This document shows, piece by piece, positions 10,284-21,800 of a stretch of DNA of 64,000 nucleotides. Numbering within the stretch: position 1 is the stretch's first letter; each line of letters begins with the position of its first letter. Under the pieces are notes generated by a model. It did not search any database. It was not told where the DNA came from and saw nothing but the letters and a program-made list of their open reading frames with translations. The position numbers and the translations under genes were made by a program. Source of the stretch: Flavobacterium gyeonganense (GTDB taxonomy: Bacteria > Bacteroidota > Bacteroidia > Flavobacteriales > Flavobacteriaceae); the NCBI RefSeq assembly GCF_029625295.1, contig NZ_CP121112.1:3100001-3164000 (forward strand), given 5' to 3'.

Positions 10284-10649
10284 TTATTCGTTCTCTTTTT
10301 CTTCATCACTATCAGAACCGTTTCTTGTTTTAGGTTTTTCCTCATTCACAATATTTTCTGAATTGATATTTCTGTTGGTTTCGAAATCGATTTTTGGATT
10401 TTTAAGATCCTCAATAAATTCTTCCTGATATTGATATGGATCTTCATCCTTTGCATAGTTGTCATTGTCAATAATCGTATTCTGATCTATGAAATCAGGA
10501 TCGCTTTCCCCAAATTCTGCTTTGCTTTCTTTGTTTAGATCCTTTTGAAAATGATTTTCATTTTGAAATTCACTACCATCCACAGGTGTATTTTGATCAA
10601 TAAAATCCGGATCTGTTTGGCCATATTCGTTGTTGTTTTGATTTTCCAT
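10284..10649 (-). CDS. Small acidic hypothetical protein with a duplicated motif
   Basis: A 121-aa, strongly acidic, Asn/Glu/Asp-rich protein without signal peptide or membrane segment, probably cytoplasmic and disordered. It contains an imperfect internal duplication: YGQTDPDFIDQNT (residues about 9-21) and FGESDPDFIDQNT (about 46-58). It is a single-gene unit: a TAnnTTTG box upstream, a hairpin terminator downstream. I do not recognise the family and assign no function. The coherent composition, promoter and terminator support it being a real gene. Confidence 0.75.
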   Translation of the reverse strand: MENQNNNEYGQTDPDFIDQNTPVDGSEFQNENHFQKDLNKESKAEFGESDPDFIDQNTIIDNDNYAKDEDPYQYQEEFIEDLKNPKIDFETNRNINSENIVNEEKPKTRNGSDSDEEKENE

Positions 10650-10683
10650 GATAGTATTGTTTTAGAATAATTGTTGTTTTGTC

Positions 10684-10713
10684 AGTCAGCCTGACTTAAT
10701 ATTTACAAATTTA
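10684..10713 (-). promoter_or_regulatory. Promoter -7 box and small palindrome upstream of the acidic-protein gene
   Basis: On the minus strand 10706-10713 reads TAAATTTG, an exact TAnnTTTG box, about 57 nt before the start codon. A 13-nt palindrome, AGTCA-GCC-TGACT (10684-10696), lies just downstream, roughly where transcription would begin. It could be an operator. The candidate -33 TTG lies 25 nt away, longer than usual. Confidence 0.45.
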
Positions 10714-10921
10714 TTCTAATGAATTCACGCAGTTATTACAAAAAAAGGATTGATAGTTCTATAATTAATAGAATGTTGCCTAAATATTTCTGTTAATTAA
10801 TCTTTGTTAATTAAATTTTGCTGCAGAATATGCTTTTTTAACATTATAAACTTTCTTACATTTTATTTTTTTTGTTTAACATGATTTTTCATATTACATT
10901 TTATCTTTTTTTAGTTTTTGA

Positions 10922-10950
10922 TTGAAGTTTCCTAAAAAATTTTACTTTTG
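10922..10950 (+). promoter_or_regulatory. Promoter of the OmpH-lipoprotein-TcB-Rhs operon
   Basis: TTG at 10922-10924, an 18-nt spacer, then TACTTTTG at 10943-10950, matching the flavobacterial TTG-N17-22-TAnnTTTG promoter. It lies 23 nt upstream of the GTG start of the first gene. Confidence 0.65.
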
Positions 10951-10973
10951 CCGTAAAAAAATTAACAAGTATT

Positions 10974-11476
10974 GTGATTAAATATAAAGAAAATTCCCAG
11001 CGATTAATTAATGTTTTGCTAATAAGTGTGTTAGCAATTCTTTTGCTTTTTTGCATTTTTAAATCAAATAAAGAAATTGTATATGTTGACAATGTAAAAT
11101 TATTTGATGGTTTTAGAATGACCAAAGAAATGAAAAGGACAGGTGAAAAAGAGTTCAATTCCAGAAAATCGATTCTGGATAAGTTATATTCAGATTTGCA
11201 GTCTCCAACAGTTTCTGATGCTGAAAAAAACAGCTTATGCAGCAATTTATTCAGGGGAAAGAAGAATTAGAGCAATTTAATCAGGCTTTTGGTTCTGAGC
11301 AGTCTTCAAAGATCTGGGCGCGAATAAAAAGCTATACTGCTGAATTTTCCAAGGAAAAAAATTATGAGTTAGTAATTGGGACTGATAGTAAACAAGATGT
11401 TTTGTTTGCAGATGAAAAAATTGACATTACTAATGAGCTCCTTGTCTATATAAATAAAAAGTATGAAGGTCTTTAA
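10974..11476 (+). CDS. OmpH/Skp-like membrane-anchored chaperone-like protein, one frame break
   Basis: Reading from the GTG at 10974 gives an N-terminal transmembrane helix (LLISVLAILLLFCIF), then the OmpH signature EIVYVDNVKLFDGF and a helical, charged arm. The frame breaks at the A7 run 11224-11230. Adding one A gives a continuous arm (AEKKQLMQQFIQGKEELEQF), and the second half ends with the OmpH-type C-terminus (NYELVIGTDSKQDVLF, then KIDITNELLVYINKKY). The repaired protein is about 167 aa, the usual OmpH/Skp length. Skp proteins hold unfolded outer-membrane proteins in the periplasm; this one is membrane-tethered, not free. As the first gene of the operon, it may assist export of the giant Rhs partners (inference). 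The break is probably a sequencing loss. Confidence 0.75.
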
Positions 11477-12062
11477 TTTAGGTTTTATCCTTTTTATTCT
11501 TTTTTTTATTTCATGTAATAAAGAACAGAAAAATACTCCGGACGATTCTGCAATCAGGGATCGATATTTTAATCTTGAAAAAATAGGATGGAAATCCCGC
11601 TCTTATACCCAAATGGTAGATGATATTGGCTTTACCGCAACTGAAGTTCCTATACAATACTATTTGTTAAAAGATCAGGGCGTTGAAAACCTTCGTCAAG
11701 TTGATTCACTTTATGAGGAAAATAAGAGAGAGCGTGTGATAGAATTTGTATTTCAGCAAGATGAAGAAAAGGATTTGCTTGGTAAAGATTTTACAGGTAT
11801 GGAATACACAGATGCTGTAAAATATATGTCATTTGGGCTTACAAATGATTTTTATGTTGTGACTTCAAGAAAAGATACTATTCCATGTTCAGGGGTTAAT
11901 TTTGAGCGTAACTATAAAATCGCCCCTTTTCAAAAAGTATTGTTGTTTTTCTCAGGAATTGATCCCAATGACAAAATACAACTAATTTATAATGATTATC
12001 TTTTTAGAAAGGGAACATTAAAATTTAAATTTAAAGATCCTTTTACCCCTATAGCCTTATGA
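11463..12062 (+). CDS. Hypothetical lipoprotein of the Rhs operon
   Basis: A 199-aa protein with a lipoprotein signal (LFILFFISCNKEQK). The mature part is soluble with no recognised domain; notable segments are IQYYLLKDQGVENLRQVDSLYEEN and DKIQLIYNDYLFRKG. Its start overlaps the end of the OmpH-like gene by 14 nt and its stop overlaps the next start by 4 nt (ATGA), so it is translationally coupled to both. Position suggests a partner in export or display of the Rhs complex, but no family was recognised. Confidence 0.8.
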   Translation: MKVFNLGFILFILFFISCNKEQKNTPDDSAIRDRYFNLEKIGWKSRSYTQMVDDIGFTATEVPIQYYLLKDQGVENLRQVDSLYEENKRERVIEFVFQQDEEKDLLGKDFTGMEYTDAVKYMSFGLTNDFYVVTSRKDTIPCSGVNFERNYKIAPFQKVLLFFSGIDPNDKIQLIYNDYLFRKGTLKFKFKDPFTPIAL

Positions 12063-15000
12063 TTAAGCCAAAAAAAATAAGTAAATTAAAAAAAGTAGTT
12101 GCTATTTATTTAGCAATGATGATTCTTCTGGAAACCCTGCAGCCAATGCAGATTTATGCCTTGACCAGTGGTCCAACACAGCCTGAGTTCAATTCTTTTA
12201 CTCCTATAGGAACTTCGGATATGGTTGATTTGGCAAGCGGTGATTTTAATTATAACATTCCCATAATGGATGTTGGCGGGTATCCTTTGAATCTTGCTTA
12301 CAATTCGGGTATCACAATGGATCAGGAAGCGTCCTGGGTAGGACTTGGCTGGAATCTAAATGTGGGACAGATAGAAAGACAGGTTAGGGGTTTACCGGAT
12401 GATTTCAGAGGTGATGAAATGGTCTATGAAAACAACTTAAAGCAAAACAGAACAGTTGGAATTAATGTAGGTGTAAATGCAGCTTATACAGGATTTGATG
12501 CTTTACAGTTAGGGGTTGGTTTGGGAGTAGAATCCAATAATTATGAAGGGATATCATTTAAGCCTTCTTACGGGATAGGGTTTAATTTTAATGGCAATGT
12601 ATCTGTTGGTATGGATTTTTCAAGTTCTCTGGATGGAGGTGCTACCGTAACTCCAAGAATTGGGATTTCTAATAAAATGTCAGATAACGGCTGTGAGAGT
12701 ACTTCTTTAAAAAGTTCTATTTCTTTAGGTTTAAATAGTAGGAAAGGAGTTGAAAATCTGAATGTTTCTGCAAGTGTAAGTCAAAAAGGTGAAACAGCAG
12801 ATAAATTTACCAATGCAGCCGGCAGTACTGGTTATAAAAATATTAAAGATGTCAGTGCTGGTGGAAGTATTGGCGGAAGTATCTCATTTAATAACTTAAG
12901 CTTTACACCTTCTAAAAGAATTGGGTTCAGAAATGAAAATTTTTCTTTTAACGGAGCTCTTGGAGGTGAAGTTTTTGGTGTAGAAGGTCAGGTACAGGTT
13001 ACCGGATACGGATCTTATCAAAATATTGCAGACGAATATAAAAAGAAAAAAGAAAAGGCATACGGTTATGAAAATACTGAATACAAAAAAATAACAGAAT
13101 CCGGAGTCTTAGATTTCAACAGGGAAAACGAAAGGAATGTAACTCAAAATACATTAGCATTGCCGGTAACTAATTATACATATGATATTTACAGTATAGA
13201 TGGTCAGGGAGTTTCCGGAATGTTCAGGCCTTACAGATCTAAAGTGAGTAGCGTTTATAATGATGAGGTTGTAGATCTGGGACAAAGTCAAAATTTTGGT
13301 GCAGAAGTTGGTTTAGGGAATTTGTTTCATGCGAGTGCTGACTTTAAGAAAGCTCCCTCTGAAAGTACAACTGGAGGTTGGTTTCAGAATAATAATGTGC
13401 TCGCTCATTTTAACGAAAAAAGTACCGATAAAAAGGCAATAGATTATGAACCGGTTACTTTCAAGATGGTAGGGGCTACAATTGTAGATCCGGAAACCAT
13501 CTATAAGGATAGACTATATGAGACAAAAGTATTAAGAGTCGATATTGCGGGAAACCAAAAAAACACCTACACCAGTGCTTACACATTGTCTCCAAATCAG
13601 AATTATGGCGACAGGGAAATAAAAAGAACTAAACGATTTTTAAGAAGTCAGGTGGTTCAGAAAATCACGAAATCAGAAGCGTTGCGAGATAAGTTTATCA
13701 TAAAAAATGATAATGCTGAACCGCATCATACAGCAGGAATTAAAGTGCTGCAGGCAGATGGCAATACTTACGTGTATGGCGAAACAGCTTACAATACGAA
13801 TAAAATAGAAACGACTTTTGATGTTTCGAAACAAAATGGTAATAATACCAATGGCCTTGTAAAATACAATGGATCTCTTTATGGAAACGGAACGAATACC
13901 AGCGATGAGTATGTAAACAGAGTAAAAACTCCTCCCTATGCCCACAGTTATTTATTATCTACCGTTTTATCATCAGATTATCAGGATATTGATGATAATG
14001 GGCCTACACTAAACGATTTAGGGACTTTTACCAAGTTTGAATATACTACGGTGCCAAATTATCAATGGAGAGTCCCATTTGAAGAAAATAAGGCAACCTA
14101 TAACGAAGGACTTATTTCAAAAAAAGATGATCAGAAGGGAAATTATTTGTATGGACAAAAAGAACTTAAATATCTTACCAGAATAGTAACCAAAACCCAT
14201 GTAGCGTTCTTTGATCTTGAAGACAGAAAAGATGCCATTGGTGTTGCCGGCGAAAATGGGGGGCAGGTACAGGAAGAATGAAAAAAATAAAAGCAATCAG
14301 ACTGTATTCAAGACCGGAAGTTACTAACGCATCAGGTGAAATTTTTGATCCTTCTGCAAGTAGTGTAATAAAACCAATTAAAACGGCTCATTTTATATAC
14401 AGCTATAGTCTTTGTAAAGGCATTTCCAATAATGACAAAACTTCTAATCTTAGCGATAATGAATTGAGTAATTATCACGGTAAGCTTACTTTGAAAAAAG
14501 TATATTTCACTTACAGAGGTTCTAATATGGGAAAATATACTCCTTATGTCTTTGATTATGGGGAAAATGATGCGGAGTATGAAAATCTGCCTAAAACAAG
14601 TGAAAAGCCTTATCCTGATGTTCCCGGTTCATATAACCCTGGTTATGATATGAAAGGTTTTGATATTTGGGGAAATTATAAAAAAAATCCAGCTAACAGC
14701 GGCTATATCAATACAGCATTATCGAATACAGAATTTCCTTTTGTTGATCAGAATAAAGCAAAAGTAGTTACCGATCCCACTAAAAACCAGGCAGATATTA
14801 ATACCGCTTCATGGAATTTGAAATCAGTTAAATTACCTTCTGGTGGAGAAATCAAAATCGATACTGAGAGCGATGATTATCAGTACGTACAGAATAAAAA
14901 AGCCATGCAAATGTATAAGGTTGTAGGTGTAGGGGATACTCAGGTTCCTGTATATGATGCTCAAAAGAATAATATATTATACAATGGCAGTTCACATAAA

Positions 15001-18000
15001 AAGTTTTTGTATGTAAAACTAAGTGATGCTAATCTTGTAAATACTGAACAACTCACAAAACAGCGATTTCTGAATCAATATTTAAGTGAGAATTTAGACA
15101 AGCCCATTCAGTTTAAATTTATGCTGAATATGTCTAACAATCCACAGCATTATGAATATGTTTCAGGCTATTTCAAAATAGGGGATGTAACTAAAATAGA
15201 TGTTAATTACGATTCAAACTTTAACGGTACAGTTGCTTCTATCCCTGTGCAATTTTTAGCCAAGGACAAAGAGGGAGGCAAAGCAAACCCAATTGCCAAA
15301 GCCGGCTGGGGTTTTGGGCGTATGTTCTTAAACAGATTAACATGCGGTATAAATGACGACCCTGCTGCTACAGATTTTAGTTCTATAGTACAAAACCTGA
15401 GGGGTAACATAAGCATTATTAAGGAAATATTTGACGGTCCTGATGGATTTTTACAGGATAAAGGTCGTGCAAGAATTTTTAAACCAGAAAAATCCTGGAT
15501 CCGATTAGAAAATTCGGATGGGCATAAACTAGGAGGAGGACTTCGTGTAAAATCGATTAGATTAAGCGACAACTGGAGTAAAATGCTAGAAGTTACTTCA
15601 GGAACAAATTTGAATGACATGGAGTACGGTCAGACCTATTCTTATAATGATACTGAAGGTAAATCAAGTGGCGTAGCAACTTTTGAACCTAATATGTGTG
15701 CAGAAAATCCTTTTGTAGAGCCTTTTTATAATGCCAAAGGAAATTATGCGGAGACCGTGTCTGCTCCTATGGAAAGCAACTATGTAGAAAAACCCTTTGG
15801 AGCCAATTTCTTTCCGGCGTCAAAAGTAACTTATGCAAGAGTTACAGTCAGAAATCTTGATAGAAGTGATGCAGGAGCTGGCATTATAGTAAAAAAACAT
15901 GCAACAGGCAGTGTGGTAACGAAACATTATACTAGTTATGATTTTCCAACAAAAGTATTATATACCGATTTGAAAATGATCAACGGGATAACGCCAACTA
16001 GCATTATTAAGGATTTGTTGAAGAATGTTGTAAGGGGGGGAATATTGATGTTAGAAATCTCCTTACCATGACACAAGGCTATTCTATTGAAACCAATGAT
16101 ATGAATGGTAAAGTAAATTTCGAGGAAATCTATAATGAAGCCAACGAAATGGTATCCTCTGTTGAATATAAATATAACATTGATGAGCAAAAAAACATAG
16201 ATAATAATCTTACAACAATAGATGAAAAAGGAAAAGTTTCTAAAAGAATAATCGGTGTAGATTACGATGTAATAAATGATTTTAACCGAAGCTTTGCTAA
16301 AACAGAAACTTCCGGTTTTAAAGCGAATGTTGCCTCAATGTTGATTCCAACAGTACCTTTTCCGATACCGATATTTATACCTACTGTATTTCCGGAATCC
16401 TCTATAAATATTAATGAACTTCGTACTGCTGTAACCACAAAGCATGTACATAAAACCGCCCTATTAGTCGAAAAAATAGCAACTGATTTAGGAGCTACTG
16501 TCTCAACAAAAAATCTGGCATGGGATGCAAGCTCTGGAGAAGTGCTCCTTACTGAGACGGTTAATGAATATGGGGACCATTACTATTCTTTCAACTTCCC
16601 GGCTTATTGGATGTATGATGGTATGGGACTAGCTTCTCAAAATATTGGCATTGAAGGTACATTGATCGCTAACGCTCCGGTAACAGCACCTAATGCATCT
16701 TCTAATCCTACAGCTAATCCTTACTTTAGATTAGATAATTATACTGGAGATGTATCAAAAATATTTCATCTGGGAGATGAACTTCAGGTAATGGACGAAA
16801 GCGGAATTGTGCAGTCGTCAGAAATATTCGGACAGAACTTACCTCAGCAGTACAAATTATGGGTTGTTGGTTTCAATACGGATAAATCCGGTGTATTGCT
16901 AATGGATCGAAATGGTGTTTATATCAACAAATGCGAAGATCTGCCAAGTTTTAATTTCAAAATTGTGCGTTCTGGATATAAAAATATGCAATCGGCCAGT
17001 ATGGCATCTATAACCTCTATGGTTAACCCTATTAAGAATGGAAAACTAGATCAGGATTCCTTTCAATTTGATGCCAGCTCAAGTTTTAATCCAAGAATTG
17101 TTAATGCCAGTGCAGTGGTTTATAAGGATTACTGGAATACACAGACAGAATCGAATCTTCCTTATTATCCGGAGTATAATTTCAATAGCTCCCAAAATTG
17201 GATTTTGTCAACTGGTGATGTAAAATATCCTAATGATGTTAAAGTCAATCCGTATCTCTGGAATATTAAAGGAAACTGGAGGGCTGAAAAATCCTATGCT
17301 TATTTAACGGGAAGAAATCATGCAGCCGGGCAATTTAATAACCCTAGAAACGAAGGTTTCTTTACTAGTTTTAATTCTTTTTACAGACTTGATCGCAGCT
17401 CCGGTATTCCGGTTTGGAAGGTTAATGAGACCAACTGGACTTATGCCAGCAGCGTCACTAAATACAGTCCTTTCGGAGTGGAGCTTGAGAACAAAGATGC
17501 GCTTGATCGTTATAGTGCTGCGCAATATGGTTATGCCTACAAATTGCCTATGGCGGTAGCTTCTAACTCAAAATACCAGCAAATGGGTTTTGAAGGTTTT
17601 GAAGAGAAAAAAACCGAAACAGTAAACAAACACTTTGGTTTTGCAAATGATAAAATCAACATTGTTTCTACTCAGTCTCATACCGGTAAAAACAGTTTAA
17701 AAGTGGCTAAAGGTACTTCCAGTATTATGTCTCGAAATTTGAGTCCTATTGTACAAACAATTGCAGAAGCAAAGTGTCCTGTTAAAGTAGAGGTTCCTGT
17801 TGAAAAAAAGTATAGTATTGATCTACGTTTTGTAGAAAGAGGTTCGCAAATTAATAATACTTATCAGGCTTTATATGTTGAATATAATATAATAGATAAT
17901 GTAACACAACAGCCGGTATATGGGATTTATGCAGCATTGGAAGTATTTAAAAATGGAGCATGGGTTCACGCTTCGGGAATACAAGATGACTATGATGATG

Positions 18001-18158
18001 AAGATGGACCGGGGTATGAAGTTCTAAATAATTTTTTTATATATAATGCAAATATGAGTTTGTATAATAATGAATTTAGGATAAGGTTCGACACATCAGG
18101 TCCTTACAATGAAACAATAATTTCAAATGTAGTTATAGGAAGATTTAACACAAATTAG
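12059..18158 (+). CDS. SpvB/TcB-like large exported partner of the Rhs protein, split by two G-tract frame breaks
   Basis: Three overlapping frames (740, 597 and 696 aa) form one protein of about 2,030 aa. The N-terminus has a signal/TM segment (YLAMMILLETLQPMQIYA) and the SpvB-like opening DMVDLASGDFNYNIPIMDVG and SWVGLGWNLNVGQIERQVRG. The frame breaks at G6 (14258-14263) and G7 (16034-16040). One extra G in each restores GENGGAGTGRMKKIKAIRLYS and VVRGGNIDVRNLLTMTQGY with no other change. The ATGA overlaps at 14278 and 16068 are therefore accidental, not separate genes. The C-terminal part is beta-sandwich-like (YSIDLRFVERG onward). Homologues in Bacteroidota stand directly before Rhs genes, as here. 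Likely cell-surface or exported. If the breaks are real, only the 740-aa N-terminal piece would be made. Confidence 0.8.
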
Positions 18159-18190
18159 ATAAGTCACACGATTTTATAAAATACACCTCT

Positions 18191-18760
18191 ATGAATAAAT
18201 TTATTTTTTTAATCCTATTATTAACTACAGACCTCGTTTTTGGGCAGCAGAATGAATCAGCTAATAATTCATTTATACCAGAGCCAGGCAAATATATCGT
18301 TTCGGGCTGGGTCAAAGAAGATGTTATGAAGCAGCAAATCACGTATTCCGAAAGCAATATCACAATTGGTGTTTCTAATAATAATGCTGCTCCTTTTTAT
18401 TCCGAAACCTTCAAACCTTCCGGGGCAATTATTGATGGCTGGCAGCGTATTGTAGGCATTGTAACCATTCCGGCAACAAACCCTCAAAATAATCCAAAGC
18501 TGGAAGTAAAGCTAAATTGTACCAGCACTACAGCAGATTGTTATTTTGATGATATCCGGTTTTTCCCTTATAACGGAAATCTAAAGAGTTTCGTTTACGA
18601 CGAAGACACTCAGAAACTCATGGCAGAATTAGATGAAAATAATTATGCAACCTTTTATGAGTATGACCTCGAAGGAGGATTGGTAAGAGTAAAAAAGGAA
18701 ACCGAAAAAGGGGTTTACACCATTCAGGAGACACGAAGCAATAGTGTGAAGAGTCAATAA
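18191..18760 (+). CDS. Small exported protein with carbohydrate-binding-like domain and Rhs-family C-terminal motif
   Basis: A 189-aa protein with signal peptide (FLILLLTTDLVFGQQ). Residues about 30-130 form a jelly-roll-like domain (IPEPGKYIVSGWVKED, GWQRIVGIVTIPA, ADCYFDDIRFFPYNG), resembling modules that bind carbohydrate. The tail KLMAELDENNYATFYEYDLEG plus LVRVKKETEKGVYTIQE is a YD-repeat-like stretch that in related proteins ends the SpvB/TcB-like polypeptide. Here it is a separate gene with its own signal peptide, 32 nt after the partner's stop. It looks like the detached C-terminal module of the upstream protein, possibly through a gene split. Function inferred only from the family context. 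Confidence 0.75.
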   Translation: MNKFIFLILLLTTDLVFGQQNESANNSFIPEPGKYIVSGWVKEDVMKQQITYSESNITIGVSNNNAAPFYSETFKPSGAIIDGWQRIVGIVTIPATNPQNNPKLEVKLNCTSTTADCYFDDIRFFPYNGNLKSFVYDEDTQKLMAELDENNYATFYEYDLEGGLVRVKKETEKGVYTIQETRSNSVKSQ

Positions 18761-18894
18761 ACCAGCTTTGATTTAGCATTTACTGTGATGGCAGGCAAGT
18801 GTACCTTTTTCAGTAAAAATGTTTCAGTATCTGCAACAAAAGCAATCCCTTGGTGGAGTTTAAATACATAAGTTAATCACGTTATCATTATAAT

Positions 18895-21800
18895 ATGAAT
18901 CTATCATTGAATGTGTTAAGTAAAAAAATAAGTTTAATTGGGTTGTTATTTTTTACAATGATCCTCAGTGCGCAGGTACAGGAAAAAGAGTATACTAATT
19001 TTACACCAATAGCGATCACAGCTTTTGGGAATGCTCCCGTTTCTGTTTTTGATTCAGAAGCCAGTTTTCCAAATCAAAATAACTTAGGTACTTATTGCTA
19101 CTTATCCTTAAATATTGATAACAATCTTGCACCTTATGTAACTTATACATTAAAAGCCACATTTAGAATTACTCCTGTAAAGCAGGATGGTACTGATGAC
19201 ACTTCTTTTGATAAAGAATTGACAGTGAACTACAATCCTAATCCGGCTAACAGCGGAGGTACAAACTTTCATGATTTAAGCTATTTAAAAATTGAAAACA
19301 GATTTGGTATTAAGGTGCAGCTGCTTTCCTATTCAGCACTGAATACAAATAATGTTAGTATAGTTCCAAATAATGCCTTTGTTAATATGGGCTTCAGGGC
19401 AAAGAGATATTATACAGTTTCAGAACAATTGCTTAATCCTATAGGGGCAATTAATGCGACAGCAAGTTCCATTACATTGAATTGGGAGAATTTGCCGGGT
19501 GCTTTAGAATATGAATTAGAATGGACTTGGATTGATAATTATAGTAATGAAAATATAACGACACATTTACCTGGTGATCAAATTCCGTTTTCTGAGCGTG
19601 ATTTTGAATTGAATAATACACGCATCATAACCTCTAAAAATACTTTTGAAATACCTCTGATCTACGGTAACGGGTATTTGATATACAGGGTACGGGGCAT
19701 AAGCAGAAACACAGAGTCTGTAAAATACTATGGTAACTGGAGTTCAGGAACAAGTTTAAAAACGACTATAGCCGATTGGCCGCATCAAAGTGCTGTTTCT
19801 GAGCATGAATCAGGTAAAAACTGGCAATTTCAGGCGAGCTATGCCGAAGACGGAAAGAAAAAAGAAGTCGTAAGTTATTTTGACGGTTCACTAAGAAATC
19901 GCCAGACAGTAACCAAAATAAATACGGATAATACCACCATTGTAGGAGAAGTTATTTATGATGCACAGGGAAGACCGGCTGTTGAAATATTGCCTGCACC
20001 AAATAAAGACGCTACTATTCATTATTTTAAAAATTACAATTTAAATAATCAAAACAAATTGTATTCTTTCAAAGATTTTGATCTTGACGGCGGTAGTTGT
20101 GCAAGTACTATTTCCGGAATGTCCGAAAATTCAGGATCTAGCAGGTACTATTCTCCATCGGGATTCGCCGATTTTTCATTGAGAACCAATCAGGCGTATG
20201 TACCGGATGCGAAATTATATCCCTTTTCACAAATAGAATACACACCTGATAATACAGGCAGGGTATCCAGAAAGGGAGGAGTAGGGCCGGAGCATCAGTT
20301 AGGCACAGGCCATGAAATGAAATATTTATATACAACACCTACAGCACCAGAGTTGCATAGACTGTTTGGCTATAGTGTTGGTGAAGCTTCTCATTACAAA
20401 AAAAATATGGTTATTGATCCTAATAAACAGGTGTCAGTAAGTTATATAGATCCGCAGGGACGTACTATTGCGACAGCATTATCAGGAAAATCACCAACCA
20501 ATCTTATTGGTTTACTGGAAGAAAATACAGATACTACAGCAAAGGCTGAAGCCAATGGTCATGGTAGTACTACAGCAGATTTACTCAATAAAATCACACC
20601 TGCCGACACAGATACAACAAAGGATAATAACATTTTGCAAACTACTGGCAAATATCCTTTGAATGATGATGTTCTCACACTTTCTAAATCAATTGAAGTG
20701 CCAAACGACGGGACAGCATATGAATTTGAATATAGTTTAAATCAACCAGGTTCTTTTTCTCCTTTTTACTGTTCTACAGGTTTATATCCTTTTGTGTATG
20801 ATGTTAAATTAAGCCTGAAAGACAATTGCGGCATTGAAAAATTAGTTGCCCCTATTTCTGAAACAGTTGGAACAACTAGTTTCTCTGGCACAAACATCCC
20901 TGCCGTTCTGCCGGCTGTAAAGTCAAAAGCTACTTTAGATACAGGTAGTTATAGTCTGAAAAAAGAAATAAAAGTAAATGAAAAAGCATTAAATGATTAT
21001 GCTGATGATTATATAAAAAAACTGAAAACACCAGGATCAGGATGTTATATTGATCCGGCAGATCCAAAATTTGGAATAGCACCTAATACTCAGTTTATTT
21101 ATGATTCCTGTAACATAACATGCAAGAGTTGCTTAGATGGTATAGGAACCAAAGTTTCATATGTTCAGAAAGCTTTTGACAATTTATATGGTAAAATAGA
21201 CCCGCAACATAAAGTTGTGGTATCAGGATCAGAAAGTGCAATAAACGTATTATTAATCGAAGGTTCTACAGATTTAGAAGGTAATCTCATACTGCTTTCG
21301 GATGTAAATGGGTTAAAGACACGTTTTATTAGAGAATGGGAATTGTTAAATAAAGAATGCGCAACTATATGTAATCCTAAAGCCATAGAATTTGAAACGG
21401 CATGTCAAATGAACGAAAGTTTATTGATATCTGATTTAAGGCCAAATGGACAATACGGAGCTACAAATGCCCATATAACTGATGAAAATGGCAATCCGGT
21501 TCCTAACCCTAATTTTGATAAGTTAAGTATCTTTAATTCAAATGGAGGTCTTTTTTATAATGGTGATACAACACAAAACGACTGGAAACACCCACTGACA
21601 CCTTACAAAATAGATGGGGTTGAGTCATTTATTAGCGTTGAAGTAATTGATAGGACTAAAACGCCATTCTTGTGTAATCCCAGAGTTGATGTTAATCCGG
21701 TACTTAAGACTGTTGAAAATGCTGACGGTAGTTATAGTACGGCTAAAAATCCTGATGGGAGTGAGATCTGGCAGGTTAAACCCGAGAACTTATCCAATGT

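Noticed and set aside
14255..14282. Programmed -1 ribosomal frameshift at the G tract
   Set aside because: The same type of break occurs in six other unrelated genes at A, T and G runs, including signal peptides, so a shared sequencing cause is simpler.
14278..18158. Separate genes of 597 and 696 aa with ATGA-coupled starts
   Set aside because: Translation upstream of each apparent start continues a conserved protein in the same frame up to the G tract, so the starts are internal Met codons of one long protein.
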